Source: Liopterus haemorrhoidalis
Lineage: Eukaryota; Arthropoda; Insecta; Coleoptera; Dytiscidae
Direction of reading: 5' to 3'
DNA length: 64,000 bases
NCBI GenBank assembly: GCA_963971575.1
Contig: OZ020625.1
Span: 17,142,829-17,206,828 of the forward strand
Shown: piece by piece, positions 46,001-53,559 of the stretch
How the letters are laid out: each line of letters begins with the position of its first letter
Position numbering within the stretch: the stretch's first letter is position 1
The notes under the pieces: generated by a model
What the model saw: only the letters and a program-made list of their open reading frames with translations
What the model was told of the DNA's origin: nothing
Databases searched by the model: none
Made by a program: the position numbers and the translations under genes

Positions 46001-48399
46001 AGTATTGTCGATAATCATAAAATTATTGTTAAGCTACAAATAATTCATTATTAAGTTATAATTTGCTTAAATAAAAACAAAGAAGATAAAATGCATGAAA
46101 TTACACGTGTGTGCGTGAAACTGCTCACACAGTTAACACAAATGTAAAGTTGCTTCTATATTTTTTTAATTTTTTTTTACGCTTGCGGTAATGCAGTTTA
46201 GAGATGTGTCGTTCATGAACGAACCGGCTCACTGAGCCGACTCAGTACACTGACCGAAGTGACACGGTTTATCAAATTGAAATGAGCCGGCTCACGGCTC
46301 ACCGTATAGTTTCAAGGATACGATTGGTCGGACGATTGTGAGCAGTGACCGGAGTGATCCGGATCTGGATCGATGTCATTTTGAACTTCGCGAGAACTCG
46401 GCTTGTAATGTATTATCATAAAGTGTATTTTGTCATCAATTTGTAGGGCAGTGCATTTGAAACTTATAGGCTTAGTCTGTATTTTCTTACAACCATACTA
46501 TATAAAAATATAATAATATTGCCCAAATCCCAGATGTCCGATTTATAAGGGCAATAAACATCGCCATAAACTTAACACATCTGCTTTAAAATACAGTAGC
46601 TAAATAAACTGAATTGTTTGTTTCAAAAATGTTAGATAAGAGCCGGGGCTAAGCGACGTTCTACCTACGAGCGAATGACCGACCGACCTGTGTCTAGGAT
46701 CATGTTTACAGTTCATATATTGCAAGAACCGGTTCTAAGCAAGAGCCGGCTCTAAGCGACGTTCTACCTACGAAATAACGACCGACCTGTGTCTCGGAAA
46801 CATGTTTACTTAACCGAATCACTGAGCCGGATCAATAAACCGGCTCAACAAACTGAACGACCTCCACTGATCCGGTTCCGAAAGTTTGAGCCGAAATTCC
46901 CATCTCTAATGCAGTTGTTAATGGCGCCAGTTGTGAAAAGCCCCAATTGTGAACGGCCCGAATTGTCTGGTTACCCAGTGGTAAACACATAACCTTATTT
47001 TAAAATGCTCGTTTCCCGGTAGACTGGGACGCATGCGTATATGGTACGTGTGAATCGAGCGTCACATTTATCCTGTCTATGGGTGCGTTTTGTTGTGTCA
47101 ATTCTGATTTCGGTTTAATCAGAATACGCGTTTTGTTTGGAAAATATTCTCATTCTATTCATTCTACTCATTCGATGATTTGAGGTCGAACAACTGGAAT
47201 GAATAAGTGTGGTGGGGATGAAAAGTAATATGTATTTGAATGCAGTTGTTTTCATTTGGTTTTTAAATGTATTAGAATTAAATTTTGGTATTGCTGCTTC
47301 AAAATAATTTTCGCTTTTAGATATAATATGTCCTAAATAAATACCTATGTAATTTTAATATAGTATTGTTAAAGCTAAATTTAAAATGGGTGTAGGTACA
47401 ATTCAATTATTCATTCTCAGGGGCGCACACAAGTGGGGCTCCAAGGGGTCCCCCCCCCGTACTGTCATCACTTAAAATTTAGAAGGGAGGACCTTTGTCT
47501 TTTTGCTCTTCACTTAAAATTTAAAAAGGAGGACCTTTTTTTTGCTCTTCACTTGAAATTGAAATTTTGCCCTGTGTTTATAAAAATTATGTATAATTGG
47601 ACCCCCCCAAGCCAAAAATCTGTGTGCGCCCCTATTCGTTCTAAAACATTACGTTCTAGAATATTTGCTTCAAAAAGTTTTCGCAATCTATAATCTAATT
47701 TATTATTTATATTATCCATTTAGGAAAATATGTGCATTATTTGTTCTACAACCATACGACTTAACCTCCATGCAAATGTCATTTGTTTACTTCACGATCA
47801 GAATTGTCGTTTTCTTGCGCATCAGTTCTAGTACTTCTAACCAGCCACCAACAAAACGCACCAATTGATAAACACTGGTGTTTCTCACATCTAGCAGATA
47901 GTTTTCTAATAATATTATATTTGTAGGTAAAGAACGAAAGAAGTGTGTCCTGGAGAAGAAGAGCGTCACTGACAACAAATATAAATGTGACCAATGCGAC
48001 AGAAGTTACACACATAAGAGGAGTCTACAGAGACATACACGTCTACATAGTAATAACGCGTACAAGTGTGACCAGTGCGGTAAGAAGTTCGGGAGTAAAC
48101 ATGAATTGGTGGCCCATGAACATGTTCACTCCAGCTTCACACAATACCAATGTGATGATTGCGGCGCAAGGTTTAAACGTAACAGTCACCTCAGTGAACA
48201 TATGTCAGTACACTCCGATGAGAAGCCACATGAATGTATTGAGTGCGGGGGACGGTTTAAGTGGAGCGGAGCCCTGAAGGTCCACATGAGGACACATACC
48301 GGAGAACGCCCCTACGTCTGTACCGTTTGCGAAGCAACTTTCACTGAATCAGGCAATCTTAACAGACACAGACGTAAACTTCATACATCCGAAGAATAA
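23690..48399 (+). CDS. PRDM9: PRDM9-like histone H3 methyltransferase, KRAB-like/SSXRD/SET/zinc-finger, 9 exons, 553 codons
   Basis: In vertebrates PRDM9 binds DNA by its fingers, trimethylates H3K4 and H3K36 and so places meiotic recombination hotspots. Exons: 23690-23837, 23905-24058, 27361-27395, 27456-27539, 31185-31450, 32273-32528, 37327-37461, 38213-38323, 47927-48399; all GT-AG, phases consistent, 1662 nt with TAA. Domains: KRAB-like 11-50 (IKKFFDADRWSKMPLYEKQK), acidic DSDEE at 71-75, SSXRD-like 114-140, a zinc knuckle at 141-157 (YCDDC, C-x2-HG), and PR/SET about 185-305 with FGPYEG (Y213), NWMRYVNCAR (247-256), YYRT and ELLVWYG (Y290). Degenerate fingers are in exons 7 and 8 (C2HC). 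Five C2H2 fingers follow at 415-437, 442-464, 470-492, 498-520 and 526-549. Linkers differ and only one is TGERP. A 5' UTR exon may end near 23686. Confidence 0.93.
25400..25729. mobile_element. 330-bp MITE inside the hAT transposase
   Basis: Ends TAGTGCGTTCGAAGGTGAGT and its complement (about 28 bp), flanked by TA (25398-25399, 25730-25731). Removing it restores the transposase reading across the site (T-R-S-K-S), which confirms the boundaries. Confidence 0.88.
26395..26594. repeat. 200-bp near-perfect palindrome
   Basis: Two arms of about 93 bp, starting TAATAAGATGAGGAAGTAAT and meeting at a 12-base loop near 26495, differ at very few positions. The word ATTAAAATTATACTT occurs on each side (26353-26367, 26591-26605). 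Probably a young foldback MITE in the 3' UTR of the hAT. Confidence 0.8.
27540..27965. other. PRDM9 intron 4, unassigned part
   Basis: A 64-residue frame at 27584-27778 begins MKLYYSGVLKQVRENQLLIF and is rich in Glu/Ser/Arg, but I do not recognise it. It may be a relic of a transposon protein. Confidence 0.3.
27966..28635 (+). mobile_element. Tigger/pogo-type transposon fragment
   Basis: It starts CAGTGCAACCTCAATAATCC, the usual Tigger-type end. The frame at 28414-28635 has YNADESTLYWKIMPEKT and RKISKELITFLACCNA, the DDE core entry of pogo/Jerky-like transposases. Upstream codons are broken. The right part is cut off by the LINE fragment that follows. Confidence 0.7.
28621..29140 (-). mobile_element. 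Non-LTR retrotransposon C-terminal fragment
   Basis: The minus strand encodes a charged region with TRDELKRDKMKV-like and later VRVDKSRSAGRYKEV, GVPSYLKRERGR and ARLRCGNEERGNR. I associate this pattern with the C-terminal tail of insect non-LTR polyproteins. The plus strand is strikingly pyrimidine-rich as a result. Confidence 0.5.
29165..29300 (-). mobile_element. Mariner 5' leader fragment
   Basis: GCTAACTTCAGACTGACTGA, then CAACGTTGATAAATGATCAG and GGCATTAG match the leader of the mariner at 57815-57870 and the fragment at 12480. About 135 bp remain. Confidence 0.65.
29301..29559. other. Unassigned PRDM9 intron sequence
   Basis: No recognised gene or repeat. The ATGCATC/GATGCATG words near 29370-29450 form an imperfect inverted repeat. 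Confidence 0.3.
29560..31145 (-). mobile_element. Jockey-like non-LTR fragment split by a pogo element (PRDM9 intron 4)
   Basis: The minus strand reads SGKSQIVSFSRNT, VKDLGVYIDTKL, RAWRMLGFIIRSTK and FAFVIWNPQYDKY down to 30785. It then resumes at about 30119 with VNKIERIQIKALKYLCYKTD, and an AT-rich 3' UTR runs to about 29560. The two parts fit without loss once the TA-flanked insert is removed. Confidence 0.75.
30122..30782 (+). mobile_element. 661-bp pogo/Tigger-derived element
   Basis: Inverted ends CCGTATTTTTCGGACCATAA (left) and the complement of AGTCCGAGAAATACGG (right), flanked by TA (30120-30121, 30783-30784). The interior keeps a broken transposase C-terminus, IKFLKQCGISNAFDSIED. 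It interrupts the jockey-like fragment. Confidence 0.82.
31618..31795. mobile_element. Small inverted-repeat element in the SET-domain intron
   Basis: GGTGAACTTGACC (31621-31633) faces GGTCAAGTTCAC (31784-31795). It may be a MITE, or the end of the adjoining mariner-like element. Confidence 0.45.
31797..32147 (+). pseudogene. Mariner-like transposase C-terminus of the LDLGFF type
   Basis: The translation has GPDFNVLDLGFFTSIQSLQH, then NRIAELIKYVQNAFN, VFLTLQTCLEAT and GGISYKIPLINKAKLHRKGR, followed by LP. The LDLGFF...IQSLQ...FLTLQ layout is that of the mariner-like transposases best known from plants and oomycetes, unlike the animal mariner at 55.9-57.8 kb. Only the C-terminal third is present, between the two SET exons of PRDM9. 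Confidence 0.6.
32530..33044. repeat. PRDM9 intron 6 start with a short imperfect tandem repeat
   Basis: From about 32789 to 32893, a unit of 30-35 bp of the form CAGCCAATCATGAGAGAGTG with GTGTCACC is repeated about four times. Around it the DNA is AT-rich and unassigned. Near 33030-33050 the words AATTTGAGACG recall the end of the composite head. Confidence 0.5.
33517..36076 (+). mobile_element. ZBED5-like hAT transposon, nearly complete
   Basis: Ends CAGCGGATCGCAACC and GGTTGCGGAACGCTG with perfect 8-bp duplications GATTATAG (33509-33516, 36077-36084). GGGTCGCG words repeat near both ends. It inserted into a monomer of the 120-bp satellite and carries a transposase with only two obvious lesions. 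Confidence 0.93.
34053..35956 (+). pseudogene. hAT transposase, BED finger plus dimerisation domain, two lesions
   Basis: The N-terminus, MSKKGTLLEFFHTRN, is followed by a frame change near 34195. Then comes a BED-type finger CVICGNVLANASL ... HLETNH (34250-34330), the catalytic entry LQLDETTDVAS, one TAG at 34709-34711, CTDGAAAMVGKHKG, HCILHREQL, IRWISRGRVLKR, and the C-terminal hAT dimerisation region LLPFPTTYLAETAFSALTSI. Full length would be about 630 residues, normal for ZBED5/FAM200-like proteins. It is probably inactive, but recently so. Confidence 0.85.
36532..37326. other. PRDM9 intron 6 end with a GC-rich island
   Basis: 36750-37010 is GC-rich against an AT-rich background and reads like captured coding sequence (frame at 36775-36978), but no family is recognised. 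The rest is unassigned. Confidence 0.35.
37672..37907. mobile_element. 236-bp hAT MITE with the 45-bp module (PRDM9 intron 7)
   Basis: Ends CAGGGGTCGGCAATC and GTTGCCGACCCCTG with 8-bp duplications CCCTAAAC (37664-37671, 37908-37915). Inside are two reversed copies of the module: CCAAAATCCAAGTGACGA, poly(A) and GGTCCTCACCTCC. Confidence 0.93.
38525..39165. mobile_element. Possible TRIM: two 167-bp direct repeats around a short core
   Basis: TGATAGAACGCTTTATAGCG through GACGTCCAAAAACTAG at 38525-38692 is repeated at 38999-39165 with about 95 percent identity. The 306-bp core holds two copies of a CACGGCCGTCCTG unit of about 80 bp and three CCTTGAGG repeats. Terminal direct repeats starting TG suggest a miniature LTR element. 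No coding sequence, and no clear target duplication. Confidence 0.5.
39166..39483. other. PRDM9 intron 8, unassigned
   Basis: Contains GGCGCCCGAGGCTAAG and CAGTAAAGAATAAGAAACAC words that look like ends of an old hAT copy, but no matching pair was found. Confidence 0.3.
41120..41580 (+). mobile_element. Jockey-like RT C-terminal fragment
   Basis: The plus-strand translation shows LKLLNNSLVKSHLEYASTMW, then SPQYNIYIDHIENVQKKFF, the usual thumb motif, then stops and a decayed 3' region with AT-rich tail. Confidence 0.65.
41628..42926. mobile_element. Foldback element with iterated 15-bp ends and 9-bp duplication
   Basis: The left arm has about ten tandem units TTCATCGAAAATCAA (41641-41790) and then a unique part to about 41870 (GAGGAATACCGAGGGGATCG). 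The right arm (42715-42920) is its reverse complement. Flanks TATGTAAGG (41619-41627) and TATGTGAGG (42927-42935) look like a 9-bp target duplication, as for Mutator-like or foldback elements. No transposase inside. Confidence 0.75.
42207..42440. repeat. Three tandem units of about 89 bp
   Basis: AAACTAGAAGATGGGTAGCT, then CGCTTCGCTCGG ... TAACCTAACCTAA is repeated at about 42211, 42300 and 42389 inside the foldback element. The runs of CCTAA are only three units long. Confidence 0.8.
43021..43093. repeat. (AAAT)n microsatellite
   Basis: About 18 units of AAAT with one interruption. Confidence 0.95.
43104..43325. repeat. Two tandem units of about 125 bp
   Basis: GACCAGACTCAGTTCTTGAC ... TACACCAGACC at 43125 recurs as GACCGGACTCAGCTCTTAAC at 43250, with the same order of words. 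Confidence 0.8.
43598..44014. other. PRDM9 intron 8, with an orphan hAT-like right end
   Basis: GGCCACCCCTG at about 43850 resembles a hAT terminus, preceded by A-rich blocks with CGCGAGTAC words. No left partner was found. Confidence 0.35.
44780..44945. mobile_element. MITE family A, copy 3
   Basis: GTTTCATTTTGTGATACGTA and, at the other end, TAGTAAGGTATTATAAAATG, with GGTTCACATGGATACGTCA inside. It corresponds in reverse to copy 2 at 7420-7606. Confidence 0.6.
44990..45146. mobile_element. MITE family D, copy 1
   Basis: TTAAGCGGAACTAGATTTTG ... GGTCCGCTTAAAGG is related to 56571-56745, sharing TTCTAGT, TTGATTGAAGCT and CTTCAA in order. Confidence 0.6.
45854..46198. other. PRDM9 intron 8, unassigned AT-rich stretch
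   Basis: Nothing recognised. Confidence 0.4.
46199..46908. mobile_element. hAT-type element with GAGCCGG subterminal words
   Basis: Ends TAGAGATGTGTCG and CCCATCTCTA, with 8-bp duplications ATGCAGTT (46191-46198, 46909-46916). The words GAGCCGGCTC, ACCGGCTC and GGCTCA recur many times near both ends. No transposase. Confidence 0.9.
46917..47417. other. PRDM9 intron 8, unassigned
   Basis: No recognised gene. Near 47145-47175 there is an ATTCTATTCATTCTACTCAT run of degenerate ATTCT words. Confidence 0.35.
47418..47634. mobile_element. 217-bp hAT MITE with the 45-bp module
   Basis: Ends CAGGGGCGCACACA and TGTGTGCGCCCCTA with flanks TTCATTCT and TTCGTTCT (one mismatch). Inside, AGGACCTTTTTTTTGCTCTT with CACTT is present twice. 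It lies about 290 bp before the PRDM9 finger exon. Confidence 0.85.
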
Positions 48400-48492
48400 T
48401 ACTACACATTTAAATGATTTAGTGTTGCCACTTTTTTATCTCTCCATCATATTCGGAGATTATACTTTTTCATCTTTCTAAATACTTTAAAA

Positions 48493-50950
48493 CAGAGCCG
48501 CAGTAAGGGGGTGGCGGAGGGGGTGATGGCCCCTAGCGCACTAAGGAAAAGTGCGCCGATGAGCTTGACTAAGGGGCCCACATTGCGAAAGTAAGGACCT
48601 TTTTACCGACCGCCAACATATATAAAGGAGGTATTGTGATCATACCGATTTTGACATTTCGAGATTTTGATGGATCTCCACGAATTGAGGTCCCTACATA
48701 ACGTTTTGACTGTTTTTAGCATGATGTCTGTCGGTCTGTCTGTCCGTCCGTCTGTCTGTCCGTCTGTCGGTCCGTCTGTGTGTGTACACGTGCAGAGCAA
48801 ATTCGGCTCAAAGGATTCTTATGAAACTTCATATTTAAGCTTCAGCCATCAATGGCACAAGTTGATCAACTTTTGGTAAAAATCGGTCTACTAAAAATGG
48901 GAGTTTACTCGTGTCGATTTTAAGTTTTTTGTGAATATTTCACAACAGAAAAATATTTCGAAAAAATTTATTGAACAAAAGTTGCTATAAAAGCAATAAT
49001 TAATAACTTTTATTTGAGACGTTTTTTGATAAAACGAAAAATTTCGAATAATTTTTGTAAAATTTTTCTCAATTTTTTCATACTTATATGTAACGTTTCC
49101 ATGGTCATGATAAATAATATATCTGTTAGAAAATATTAGGCCAAGTTATTTCTACTCTGCTGCTAGAATGTATTTTATACAAGTACTTTTGATGGCGGTC
49201 GGTCCTGGGGTGGCAACAGCTGATTTTTCATACTTATATGTAACGTTTCCATGGTCATGATAAATAATATCTCTGTTAGAAAATATTAGGCCATGTAATT
49301 TCTACTCTGCTGCTAGAATGTATTTTATACAAGTACTTTTGATGGCGGTCGGTCCTGGGGTGGCAACAGCTGATTTTTCATACTTATATGTAACGTTTCC
49401 ATGGTCATGATAAATAATATCTCTGTTAGAAAATATTAGGCCATGTAATTTCTACTCTGCTGCTAGAATGTATTTTATACAAGTACTTTTGATGGCGGTC
49501 GGTCCTGGGGTGGCAACAGCTGATTTTTCATACTTATATGTAACGTTTCCATGGTCATGATAAATAATATCTCTGTTAGAAAATATTAGGCCAAGTTATT
49601 TCTACTCTGCTGCTAGAATGTATTTTATACAAGTACTTTTGATGGCGGTCGGTCCTGGGGTGGCAACAGCTGATTTTTCATACTTATATGTAACGTTTCC
49701 ATGGTCATGATAAATAATATCTCTGTTAGAAAATATTAGGCCATGTAATTTCTACTCTGCTGCTAGAATGTATTTTATACAAGTACTTTTGATGGCGGTC
49801 GGTCCTGGGGTGGCAACAGCTGATTTTTCATACTTATATGTAACGTTTCCATGGTCATGATAAATAATATCTCTGTTAGAAAATATTAGGCCATGTAATT
49901 TCTACTCTGCTGCTAGAATGTATTTTATACAAGTACTTTTGATGGCGGTCGGTCCTGGGGTGGCAACAGCTGATTTTTCATACTTATATGTAACGTTTCC
50001 ATGGTCATGATAAATAATATCTCTGTTAGAAAATATTAGGCCATGTAATTTCTACTCTGCTGCTAGAATGTATTTTATACAAGTACTTTTGATGGCGGTC
50101 GGTCCTGGGGTGGCAACAGCTGATTTTTCATACTTATATGTAACGTTTCCATGGTCATGATAAATAATATCTCTGTTAGAAAATATTAGGCCAAGTTATT
50201 TCTACTCTGCTGCTAGAATGTATTTTATACAAGTACTTTTGATGGCGGTCGGTCCTGGGGTGGCAACAGCTGATTTTTCATACTTATATGTAACGTTTCC
50301 ATGGTCATGATAAATAATATCTCTGTTAGAAAATATTAGGCCATGTAATTTCTACTCTGCTGCTAGAATGTATTTTATACAAGTACTTTTGATGGCGGTC
50401 GGTCCTGGGGTGGCAACAGCTGATTTTTCATACTTATATGTAACGTTTCCATGGTCATGATAAATAATATCTCTGTTAGAAAATATTAGGCCATGTAATT
50501 TCTACTCTGCTGCTAGAATGTATTTTATACAAGTACTTTTGATGGCGGTCGGTCCTGGGGTGGCAACAGCTGATTTTTCATACTTATATGTAACGTTTCC
50601 ATGGTCATGATAAATAATATATCTGTTAGAAAATATTAGGCCAAGTTATTTCTACTCTGCTGTTAGAATGTATTTTATATACTAATATAAAATACTTTAT
50701 GATGGCGGTCGGTCCTGTGGTGGCCACAGCTGATTTTTTTTTTTTTTTTGCTTTTCACTTGGATTTTAGGAGATGATGACCTTTTTTTTTGCTCTTCACT
50801 TGGAATTTTCGAGGTGAGGACCTTTTTTTTGCCCATCATCTAGATTTTGGGCGGGGAGAATCTTGTTTTTGCTTATCACTTACATTTATTTGCCAAGGGC
50901 GCCAAAACGCAGTTTTGCCCCTAGCGCAAGTTTTCTTTACTGCGGCTCTG
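48493..50950. mobile_element. hAT MITE downstream of PRDM9, filled by the composite repeat
   Basis: Ends CAGAGCCGCAGTAAGG and TTACTGCGGCTCTG with perfect duplications CTTTAAAA (48485-48492, 50951-50958). It begins 94 bp after the PRDM9 stop. The right part (50751-50885) has three copies of the 45-bp module. The stretch 48604-50738 is an insertion. Confidence 0.92.
48604..50738 (+). mobile_element. Head-plus-array composite repeat, eleven 150-bp units
   Basis: Head from ACCGACCGCCAACATATATA at 48604 through a GTCTGTCC tract (48727-48785), TTTACTCGTGTCGATTTTAA (48904) and TTTATTTGAGACG. From 49065 a unit of exactly 150 bp (TCATACTTATATGTAACGTT ... GGCAACAGCTGA) is repeated eleven times, and the tail ends GTGGTGGCCACAGCTGATT. 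Compare the single-unit copy at 6783-7370. Confidence 0.88.
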
Positions 50951-51029
50951 CTTTAAAAGTATTTTAAACATTTCCCTAGGATTTTAAATATTTCCCCAGT
51001 ACATATTTCAAATATTGCCCTAGTACATA

Positions 51030-51561
51030 TAGTCGGATTGCTGATAGGTGACTGTTACATGTATGTATCAAGTGGTGCATTCATATAATAATCTAGTTAC
51101 CATTTTTCAGCGATTTTAAAAATGTTTTTTGTTATTTGTCTTAACTGTCAGTGTCTGTTAATAAATATTAATTAAAATATGGCTTGCGGCCAATTATTAA
51201 ATTCACAAACTTTAATTTTAAATCTGCTGGAATAAACAACAAATCATAATCCAAAATTTACGTATGGGTATAAATTTTTCCTTATTTATAATTATAACCT
51301 TAAAATTAATAATTTTGTTTGTTTGAGTACTGCTGTAAATTTATTTTCGCTCTCTAATTAGTAAAGATATCTACGAATCATGCTGTTTCTTTCTAATGCT
51401 TTGTTTTTTATTCAAATAATTTTGAAAGTTAGTTGTGAACTTGCGTCACTATACGTTACTATGGGTATGCAAATAATTATAATGATATAGACAGAGAAAG
51501 CATATAGTATTGTATATCGATATTTGTAGCAACGAACAGTCACTTATCAGCAATCCGACTA
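51030..51561. mobile_element. 532-bp TA-flanked MITE
   Basis: Ends TAGTCGGATTGCTGATAGGT and its complement; TA on both sides (51028-51029, 51562-51563). Confidence 0.85.
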
Positions 51562-51719
51562 TATTTCAAATATTTCCTAGTGTTTCAAATGTTTCCCTAG
51601 CATTTCAAATGTTTCCCTAGTATTTCAAATATTTCCCAAGTATATATTTCAAATATTTTCTTATTTCAAATATTTCCCTAGTATTTCAAATATTTCCTAT
51701 TATTTTGAATATTTCCCTA

Positions 51720-52057
51720 TAAGCAGTTTACTTTTGTAAGAACAAACTAAGAGGAAATTTTGTTTTCAACAGTTTGCACCTTTGAAACTGTGTGTCATGT
51801 TGGTAATATAGAAAAATAATTTAAAAAGTCAGATTATAAATATGTCATTTAAAAAAATATCACTTGTCATATTTCATTATGAATAGTAACATCTTAAATA
51901 TTTTGTAAATATAATACTAACCTAAAATACTACAAACATAACCCAAAACTGTAAAGCCTTTTTTACAATATAACCAAGTTTCTAAAAGTCGGTAATACAC
52001 TATAAAAATCACCAAAATAACCAGATCTAATTGGTTCTTACAAAAGTGAACTGCTTA
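51720..52057. mobile_element. MITE family B, copy 2
   Basis: Same ends and interior as 4968-5299, with TA duplications at 51718-51719 and 52058-52059. Confidence 0.88.
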
Positions 52058-52664
52058 TAGCATTAAAATATTTTCTAATTTGAATATTTCCTTAGTATTT
52101 TAAATATTTCCTTTTTATTTCAAACAATTCTCTATTATTTCAAATATTTCCACTTATTTCAAATATGTTCCTATCATTTCAAATATAACTTAATATTTCA
52201 AAAATTTCCCTAGTATTGCAAATACATTTAAAGTATTTGAAATACTTTTACTGAATATTTGATCCAGATAGTCCACTTTTACATTTCTTAAAATCCAGAG
52301 AATCTGCCTTTTAATGTTTCAAAATCCAAATAGTCCACCTTTTCATCATTAAAAATCTGGAGTATATCTTTTCATTTTTCAAAATCTATAGAATCTACCT
52401 CTTCATTTTTAAAAATCCAGAGAGTCGACGTTTTTCTCTCATAATTCAGTTCGAATTTACATCTTTCAAAATTAAGAAATACTTTTTTTTGCTATTTTAT
52501 TTTTCTAGGCTATTTTTCGTAAGATTTTAAAATATTCACGAATAAACAAAAACATATTAAGAGTTTTTTAAAAAATGGAAATTATGAAATAATACCGTAC
52601 ACAGACAACAAAAAACCGATGTCTGGGTGTAAAACAAAGAAGTGGCAGCTCTAATTTGTTTATA

Positions 52665-52794
52665 TTATGGCCGGTTGCTAAAGTAAGAATTATCCCTAAT
52701 TCAAGTTAAAATCATTTGTTTTGTAATTTGTAACATATAAAAACAAATGATTTTAACTTGAGTTAGAGAAAACTCTTACAACCCAACATTAATG
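52665..52794. mobile_element. Hairpin MITE family C, copy 2
   Basis: ATGGCCGGTTGCTAAAGTAA ... GTAAGAGTTTTCTCTAACTC in reverse, with the same AAAATCATTTGTTTT hairpin as 11935-12138 but lacking its extra 75-bp segment. Confidence 0.75.
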
Positions 52795-53559
52795 TGTTTG
52801 TAAATATAAATTTAAAATATTTCGGATTTTTCAACTGGTGATACTGCTCTGCGGGATAGATCTCCAGTATTTAATAAATAAAATGAGTAGATACTCATTT
52901 TATAATAATAAGGATAAGCAGATTCTTATACAATGTTGTAATAAATACATTTAAAACAATATCTAGATACAGATACCTAAGAAAAAATGTATCTAGAACA
53001 GATACATGCCAAACAAATTTGTATCTAGATAAAGCTAGATACTTTTGAAAAAAACTCTGAAAATTAAAATACCGTATTTTTTGCCGAATAAACAGTATTA
53101 TACAGACTATTCAAAAATGACCGTGACGTCACAAAAAGCCCACCAAATTCAAGGTGAAACACTATTCTACGGAACAATTTTGTACTAAATAACGTATGTA
53201 TTATGTTAGTCATATGTGCCAACGTATAAGACTAATGTTAGTCTAATAGATACGCAGCTATGTTCTTATTAAGGGGATATTTCAAGTATGTTTCAACCTT
53301 TCAATCAAATTTTAGCCAAATTAGACTAGCTCTAATTAGACCTCAAGTGATGAAATGCTTAAAAAAATATATCAAAGCAGGGACGTAGCCAGGGGGGGCA
53401 TAGGGGGCATTTGCCCCCCCCCAGGAAAGTTTAAATCCTGGTTAGTTTACCTTATATAAAATATAATTTAGGTTGTTAGAAGTTTTCTTCACCGGAGGAG
53501 TAGAAAATTTATAAATTTACCGGACTTTTATTATTTAATATACTACAAAAGACCTAGAA

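Larger units (their letters stand above)
50951..52440. repeat. Degenerate 20-bp array (TATTTCAAATATTTCCCTAG) and a 45-bp array
   Basis: TTTCAAATATTTCCCTAG-like units occur at 50955-51029, 51562-51719 and 52060-52250. Two TA-flanked MITEs split the array. From 52258 to 52440 a second unit of about 45 bp (TCAAAATCCAGAGAGTC, CACCTTTTCATT) repeats about four times. Confidence 0.8.

Noticed and set aside
47945..48277. 110-codon plus-strand frame beginning MSWRRRASLTTN
   Set aside because: It is an out-of-frame reading of the PRDM9 finger exon.
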